Origin: Carposina sasakii
Taxonomy: Eukaryota; Arthropoda; Insecta; Lepidoptera; Carposinidae
DNA length: 64,000 nt
Direction of reading: 5' to 3'
Assembly: GCA_014607495.2 (NCBI GenBank)
Contig: CP053170.1
Location: 3,224,001 to 3,288,000, forward strand
Under the pieces are notes generated by a model. It saw only the letters and a program-made list of their open reading frames with translations. It made no database searches and was not told the DNA's origin. Positions 57,911 to 64,000 of the stretch are shown here, in pieces (position 1 is the first letter of the stretch; each line of letters starts with the position of its first letter). Both the position numbers and the translations under genes were made by a program.

Positions 57911-58281
57911 AGGGTGTTTTTTCGTTGCTACCCTTAACGAAGGGTACGTACTCTACATCAAATAAAGTAAGTTTATGCAAAAAAAATGCTGGGAAACGAT
58001 GTAATTTTTTTTTAAATTACTTGATCGAGCGAAACTTAATAGTGTCCAGTGTTTATGCTAGTTTTATCATAGACAGATATTAATTATTTCTCGTGAAAAA
58101 ATCTTGCTATACGCGTCAATGTGCATTTGTGCAGAAAAACGCAGTCTATTTACTCAACTTTGGACCCTAATATTTTGGAAACCAGACACTTCCCAGGTAT
58201 GCTTCCATGGAGAAAAATGATCGTGATGATGAGGAGATTCCATAGTTTTCGGGAACGTTGACGACCAAAAATCACTCTGTA
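57911..58281. mobile_element. CAGGGTG-type element copy downstream of VPS35
   Basis: It runs from TAGGGTGTTTTTTCGTTGCT to GTTGACGACCAAAAATCACT. The ends are not perfect inverted repeats, but the same two ends define all copies. An AATAAA at ~57961 inside it could serve as the VPS35 polyadenylation signal; that is inference. Confidence 0.75.
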
Positions 58282-58604
58282 TTAATTACATTTTAGAGAA
58301 AGACAGCATGAAATTAATCCTTCAGATAGCCCATGTGACCATCGCAAAAATCGGCCTATAAAATCTTCTTTGACAATATTTTATCAGATGTTATTTGGGA
58401 AGTGTAGTTGAATTGAAAATGTTTTTTTTTTCTAAATGGAACATAGGCGAAAATAGTTTTTATCTCTTAGTTTTTCTATGCTTTTATCTTAACTAGTATA
58501 GGTTAATCCATACATATTTGTTTCAGAAAATGTACGACTTCTAAATCACGAATAGACGCCATTATATGAGCTATGTGGATGGAATATAATGAAAAAAATA
58601 TTAA

Positions 58605-59023
58605 CCTGATAACGTAAAAGCAATAGCAAAGCCGAAGCCGCGCGATCGCGATAATCTCGAGTGTGTGCGTGCTTGGGCGAGGTGCGGGGCGCGGGGCGAG
58701 GTGCGGGGCGGGGCGCGGGGCGAGGTGAGGTGAGAGGTGCGGGGCGAGGTGCGGGGCGGGGCGCGGGGCGAGGTGAGGTGAGAGGTGCGGGGCGAGGTGC
58801 GGGGCGAGGCGCGGGGCGAGGTGAGATGAGAGGTGCGGGGCGAGGTGCGGGGCGGGGCGCGGGGCGAGGTGAGGTGAGAGGTGCGGGGCGGGGCGCGGGG
58901 CGAGGTGAGGTGAGAGGTGCGGGGCGCGGGAGGACGCCGAGCGCTCGTTGCGCGTACGCACACACTCGAGATTATCGCGATCGCGCGGCTTCGACTTTGC
59001 TATTGTTTTTACGTAATCATGGG
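58605..59023. mobile_element. TIR element with expanded GC-rich core, copy 2
   Basis: Arms of about 67 bp (CGTAAAAGCAATAGCAAAGC, CGAAGCCGCGCGATCGCGAT, AATCTCGAGTGTGTGCGTGC) are mirrored at the right end. Between them, ~58676-58930 is a minisatellite of GGGGCGAGGTGCGGGGCG and GAGGTGAGGTGAGAGGTGC modules, longer than in the other two copies. The many ORFs drawn across it are low-complexity artefacts. Confidence 0.9.
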
Positions 59024-59209
59024 GATTTATGTATATAGTGATATAAGTAATTTTAGCTTAGATTTTACATATTATAATAATTATGCACCTATACTGAATA
59101 TTAATGTTAAGATTTAAGATTATATGAATTTTATAGAAGCAATATAGGTTATATGTTATTATTATATTTGTTTTATTTGGCCATAATATATCCAAATCTT
59201 TATGGTATT

Positions 59210-59553
59210 AAGGGTGCTTTTCTACCAGAGATGTGCTATATCTTGCTATGGATGCGTTTGATATCCACCAATCATATTCATTGGTGCACATAGCTTAGCA
59301 CTGGTGGAAACGGATTCAGCGAAGATATGTTTGGTATATGGAAGGATGCGTGCTATGGATACATGCTATGGGCCGTCGCGAAGTGTAGCTATGTGCAGAG
59401 CAGAGTACCTACTTGGCGGCGGCGCATCTTCCTCGCACATCTACATAGCTTAGTATTAGTGAAAGTGGAAACGGACACATATTTTCATAGCGTAGATTTC
59501 ACATCTTCGCAGCATAGCTGCATAGCACATCTCTGGTGGAAAGGCACCCTGAG
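59210..59553. mobile_element. MITE with AGGGTGC(T/C)TTTC(T/C)ACCAGAG tips
   Basis: The left end AAGGGTGCTTTTCTACCAGA and GATGTGC is mirrored by GCACATCTCTGGTGGAAAGG and CACCCTG. The interior repeats GCTATG and CATAGC motifs on both strands. Tips of this form are common in hAT MITEs; a target duplication is not convincing here. Confidence 0.7.
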
Positions 59554-60060
59554 TATCCTTGGCTATGGACTATTGAAAGTATTGCTTGATCGAAAATCTG
59601 CCTTAAAATCTTTATTAGCATCACTTTTACGGAACGTTTTTACAATGAGCGATTTTTCTACAATGGGGGCATTGTACAAAAATCGCTGATTGCTTGTCAA
59701 ATTCGTAAAACGAATTTCAAAGGAACTTTGACATTTTAAGGCGAATATTGTGCAATTTTCGCTTTGCTTCATGTAGTTCAGGCTGTCTGGACAACTCTTC
59801 AAAATAGCTCACATTTAACTAGGTCAATAGGACACTTTATGTGACGGCAAAATCACACTTATTTCAGAATTTGTGACGCTACAGAATCTTAGATAATCGA
59901 TCGAAAACGTGTCCAGACGGCTTGAAAAAACACTTTTCGCTGGTCTCTCAATCTCGGTAACGGAAGTGATTTAGACAACTTTTTGCATATCAACGGGCGT
60001 CACATATAAGAACTACTAATCATTTTATATAAGAATTTTTTTTACACACCAAGTAGAAAC
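59554..60060. other. Intergenic DNA between VPS35 and LTV1
   Basis: An AT-rich stretch with no conserved exon or named repeat that I can identify. The convergent genes VPS35 and LTV1 end on either side of this region. Confidence 0.5.
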
Positions 60061-60074
60061 TTTTTTTTTTCTTT

Positions 60075-60301
60075 ACACACACTACAGAACACATTAACCT
60101 AGTCCCACACTAAGATCCCTAAGGTCTTGTGTCGTGGGTACTAAGCAACGGTATATAAATACATAGATAAGTATAGAAACATCCATGACTCGGAAACAAA
60201 CATCAATATTCATCATATCAATGTTTGCACCTACCGGGAATCGAACCCAGGACCTATGGCGTCGTAGGCAGGGTCACTACCTACTAGACCAATCGGCCGT
60301 C
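60075..60301 (-). mobile_element. tRNA-headed SINE, reverse copy
   Basis: It runs from CACACACTACAGAACACATT to GACCAATCGGCCGTC, with GGAATCGAACCCAGGACCTA as the B-box complement. It belongs to the 8606-8853 family. Confidence 0.85.
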
Positions 60302-60552
60302 TATCGAATCGACTTGCCTTGTCTAGTTATTGCTTAGCTCTGTGGATTCGACATTTAGAAGTGAGACATCTCGCTCTCACCAAATTCATCATACGTTGGT
60401 AGCTATTGCATGGGAGAATGCCCGGGTTCCTTAGTAGACTCTTACGACATGCACGGAAGGAGATGCAGCTGATGTATTCTAGTGAAGCCCTGCATCAGTA
60501 AATGCATTTTCATTTAATAACACAATAAATACTCAATCCAATAAACTATGAC

Positions 60553-63500
60553 TTATAGTATTTTATTTCCTTGTACATTATTTCTATTATTTAACATGAT
60601 CTTCTCTTGTCTCTTCTTTTCTTCTTTGAACGCTTCTTGATTAGCTTTCTTCTCTATTCGTCTTTCTTTCCTGTATTCTTTGAGGAGGCGTTTTCTCTCT
60701 TTCTTTTCTTCTGGTTTCTCATCCTTGGGTCTGAAAAAATACATATTTTAAATGAAACTTAATTATATCAAGGCAGTGACGTGACAGTGATAAATTTAAT
60801 GTTCTTCTATGCTGCTCTGGGAATGAAAAAAAAAACGTATAATACTACAGCTGCTTCTCTTCCCGGGCATACTGTACAAGTCAGTAGAGGGACAAGAGGG
60901 TCTTGGTGTTTTGTAGGCGATGGGCTGACCACCTGTCACTACTAACCGAACTTGTACATCTCAACTGTACCCTCAAAATTGGTCAGAAGTGGCACCATGT
61001 GGTTCTATCGGCCCTTGGTGCTCTGCCTACCCCGTAAGGGATAAAGGCGTGATTATATGTATGTATTATAAAATTATTAATAAAGAAATGGAAAAAATTC
61101 TTCACCCGAGTGGAACTCGAACCCACGACCTCTGCATTCCGCGCAAGTGCTCTTACCACTGAGCTACCGGGTCAAATATGTACGTATGTAAATTTAATGC
61201 TGTCATGCATCATCAATTTTATCCTTCAAAATTAAAATAAAGCGATTATTTATTTGCTCAATATATGGTACAATAAAGCTATAATTACATTACATATTAG
61301 ATTTCGCCAAAAAATGTGACAAATATTCCGACAGGCTCTCTGACAATGGGAGAATCAGCTTTTATTCAAGTAACATTTTAATCTAAGAGAAAAACACAAA
61401 TCACTTACCTTATAGAAAGTACACTAAGTGTAGACAGCACCGACTCTGCCTGTGTTTTGCTATCGTCGTCCATTCCACCCTCATTTTCGTTCATAGCGTT
61501 GAATTTGGCGAGAGACTTCAATGTTAGCTTATTGTCATTTCCAAGGGTGTCCATTGGCAGTCCTGTTTTAGGATTTATGCGGATTTTCTTTTGTCTCTGT
61601 AAGAAAACAGGTGTGCCAACATGACAAATTGATTAAGATTAGAGATTAGATTAGCACACTATTAAAAGAAAAAATCTGACTGCGTTAAAATTTGGACCCA
61701 GTGTCATTCTCACGACTAATAGACCCCCACACTAGCGTCTTTTGAGTGTCGGCGTCGGTGGAAACCGAACACACAGAACACTGTAATTACACAGCGCAAA
61801 AGTCGCGTCGTTTTATTATATGGCAGAAAACACGGCGCTGGCGACGCTCATGTAGCATAATTACAGCGTTCGGAATCCACTCAGCGCCGACGCCGCGCCA
61901 TAGAGGAATAACACACACATTCACACACTTCACAACACATTGACGTAGTCCCACACATTAAGATCCCTAAGGTCTTGTGTCGTGGGTACTAGGCAACGGT
62001 ATATAAATACATAGATAAGTATATAAACATCCATGACTCGGAAACAAACATCGATATTCATCACATCAATGTTTGCATCTACCGGGATTCGAACCCAGGA
62101 CCTATGGCGTCGCAGGCAGGGCCACTACCAACTACACCAATCGGCCGTCAATAAGATGCCGCAATAAGATGGTCATATCACCTCCCAGAAACCCTCAATC
62201 GCCTCGTACGATACCCACGGGCAGTCAGGGGCGGTACTATTCTACTCTGACGACACCACCCAGCCCACCAAAGAGGGTTTTCTGAAACGGCCACATACCT
62301 TGGGCTCCTGTATTAGTTTGGGATGATTGTAAAGATTGGAATAGGTTGATAGAATGGACTCGCAGTCCCACTTCTCTTTCTCCTGCACTTCTACCGTCTC
62401 CAACTCTTCTTCTGACTCCTCTGACTCTTCTTGGAGTCTCTGTAATCTGTAAATATTAGGAATGCGAAATTAAATATTTAGGTATATCTTTACTTCACTA
62501 GAATACATCAGCTGCATCTCCTTCCGTGCATGTCGTAAGAGTCGAGTAAGGAATTTAGGGGCAGCGTTCTCTCAGGCGATGAGACTTGTCATTGATCTTT
62601 ATCATTCATTAAAAAGAAACGTTCATAAATTATGGTAATATTATACAGGAATCGTACCAAATTTCGTTTCATTGGAGCGCGATCGCTAGTGCTCCATTCG
62701 ATACATAAGATGACAACTTACTTGAGACGAACGCGTAGACACTATTGTATAAACATAGTAGAATTGAAAGATAATTATAAATATAGAGAAATATAGATTG
62801 CCTATGTAATTTTCGTGGGTGGTGAGTGCAATGCACCAGCGCTCCTTAGGACGAGCCGCCTCTGTTACCTTCATATCTCTTATTTCTCAAAATATTGAAG
62901 GCCGCTAGGGGACACAGGTACATAAGTTAAGTTAATTTTCACTGCACACACCTGGCAATTTCTCTCTCCTTATCCAGGGTATACTTCTTCCCTCTATCCT
63001 CGAACTCCTTGGCAGCCTGTAGTAACATATCATCTGTCTCCGGAAGGTATCCGTCTATCTCTTCTAGATCTAGGGCTCCTAGCTCTGTGTCATCATATTC
63101 GGCGAACATCTAGAAATTACTAAAAATTAGCGAAGGAAACCTCGTTGAGATAAGCTCGCCTTTGTACATCCTCTGTGTAACTATGTTACGTCACTATGTT
63201 GTCCAATGTTTGTGTGTGTAATAAAGGATACGTCATAGAGTCTTATAGGAACAAATATATTCATTTGTTTTGCTACTAAATCGTTGGCCTAACTACGTAG
63301 AAGATATTATAGTGCACAAGTATTATGTACAAACATATGTGCACTCTCTACTCTCGCAGCCCTATGATATGGAAATCCGACCGGCCCCCGGATTACGTAA
63401 AAGCAATAGCAAAGCCGAAACCGCGCGATCGCGATAATCTCGAGTGTGTGCGTGCTTGCGGGGCGTGGGGCGAGGTGAGGGGCGAGGTGCGGGGGGCGGG

Positions 63501-63980
63501 AGGACGCCGAGCGCTCGTTGCACGCACGCACACACTCGAGATTATCGCTATCGCTTTGCTTCGGCTTTGCTATTGCTTTTACGTAATCAGGGGGCCGAGA
63601 GAGATTGGACTGGATCAACACTGGACCAACTTGCTTTCCGACGCACAAGCTAAGTGACAGTTTTACAACATTAACAGCCAATTTTAATACTGGAGATCAT
63701 AAAGAATCTCGGATTATTTTTATTCCAAATTTGAAATTTTGTTTGAAAACAACGCAAAATATAATCTGAAATATGCAGAAAATCTGTCATGATCGGTTTT
63801 TGAAATTGGCTGTAAAATATGTAAGTATATACGAGTAACTTCACTGACCTTTTCAAACTTATTATCCAGTAGTGTGAGACCCTCGTTCCTCCTCATCACA
63901 CTGGAGGTCATGGAGTACTGCGAGAATCGAGACTTGGTGTCGTGCTGATCCCAGGATGGCATCTTAGGTCTCCGGTTAGG
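60553..63980 (-). CDS. LTV1: LTV1, 40S ribosome biogenesis factor (3' five exons; 5' part outside the window)
   Basis: Exons: 63849-63980, 62952-63109, 62299-62446, 61409-61596, 60553-60730, giving 267 residues plus stop. Phases close. Family blocks: TKSRFSQYSMTSSVMRRNEG, LTLLDNKFEK, FAEYDDTELGALD, KWDCESILSTYSNLYNHPKL, INPKTGLPMDT and the Lys/Arg/Glu-rich coiled C-terminus EYRKERRIEKKANQEAFKEE ending NNVQGNKIL. LTV1 rides on pre-40S particles, helps place uS3 on the head, and is released by casein kinase 1 phosphorylation; the central acidic stretch and the basic C-terminal helix are usual for it. Its first exons must lie beyond 64000 because the acceptor at 63981-63983 is intact. It converges with VPS35. 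Confidence 0.95.
60797..61177. mobile_element. SINE-like repeat followed by a reverse tRNA-derived SINE in an LTV1 intron
   Basis: Bases ~60797-61066 are a forward CTATGCTGCTCTGGG-family copy. Bases 61068-61177 are a reverse GACCCGGTAGCTCAGTGG SINE with GTCGTGGGTTCGAGTTCC as its B box. Both lie between the last two LTV1 exons. Confidence 0.8.
61720..61905. mobile_element. Small inverted-repeat element (GCGTCGGCGCTGAG tips)
   Basis: GAGTGTCGGCGTCGGTGGAA, then CACTGTAATTA, is mirrored by TAATTACAGCGTTCGGAATC and CACTCAGCGCCGACGC. It has the size and form of a MITE. It is followed by a CATAGAGGAATA tip and a reverse tRNA-headed SINE at ~61912-62149. Confidence 0.6.
63383..63596. mobile_element. 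TIR element with GC-rich core, copy 3
   Basis: GGCCCCCGGATTACGTAAAA at the left pairs with TTTTACGTAATCAGGGGGCC at the right. The arms match those at 58605-59023, but the core is only about 75 bp. It sits in the LTV1 intron between the two most upstream exons seen. Confidence 0.9.
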
Positions 63981-64000
63981 CTGCAATATATTTTTACTAA

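Noticed and set aside
58503..59038. Several 120-150-codon ORFs rich in Arg, Pro and Gly
   Set aside because: Low-complexity frames through the GC-rich core of a TIR element, open in many frames on both strands.

Overview
The window reads as nuclear DNA of a lepidopteran insect (moth or butterfly). It holds five recognisable conserved eukaryotic genes with GT-AG introns, plus the 3' end of a sixth. They are embedded in AT-rich DNA dense with short repeats typical of Lepidoptera: fragments ending in the ACTAGTGGACGCCCGCG signature, tRNA-headed SINEs, 3' scraps of RTE-type LINEs, and foldback MITEs. There is no sign of prokaryotic organisation, CRISPR or rRNA.

Layout: (1) 1-187 (+), last exon of a short-chain dehydrogenase/reductase, apparently frameshifted, with a partial tandem copy downstream. 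(2) 1676-14022 (-), DDX24, a DEAD-box RNA helicase, 14 exons and 914 codons as reconstructed here. (3) 14541-16139 (+), CARM1/PRMT4 arginine methyltransferase in one uninterrupted exon, head-to-head with DDX24 across about 0.5 kb. (4) 16140-20842, probable CARM1 3' UTR, then repeats. (5) 20843-33299 (-), TRAPPC12, 11 exons, 573 aa. (6) 33931-57820 (+), VPS35, the retromer core, 18 coding exons, 791 aa, head-to-head with TRAPPC12; one intron carries a nearly intact LINE reverse transcriptase. (7) 57821-60552, repeats. (8) 60553-63980 (-), LTV1, a 40S ribosome biogenesis factor, whose 5' part lies beyond the window. Exon joins were chosen by hand; codon phase closes exactly at every junction and each product aligns in order with its family.

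The genes are housekeeping functions: DDX24 and LTV1 in ribosome biogenesis, CARM1 in chromatin and RNA-protein methylation, TRAPPC12 and VPS35 in membrane traffic. The last two share a promoter interval. I see no new multi-gene system.

The most unusual feature is structural. Three tandem arrays sit on splice boundaries. In VPS35, a 110-bp unit has copied the 3' half of coding exon 6 with its donor, giving four extra 60-nt exon-like cassettes in phase. Also in VPS35, a 45-bp unit at the end of coding exon 17 repeats the 5' splice site ten times, in frame. In DDX24, a 30-bp unit next to the last exon repeats an acceptor-like CCCCCCAG. A four-copy MITE with 7-bp target duplications and a MITE with an expanding GC-rich core also deserve attention.
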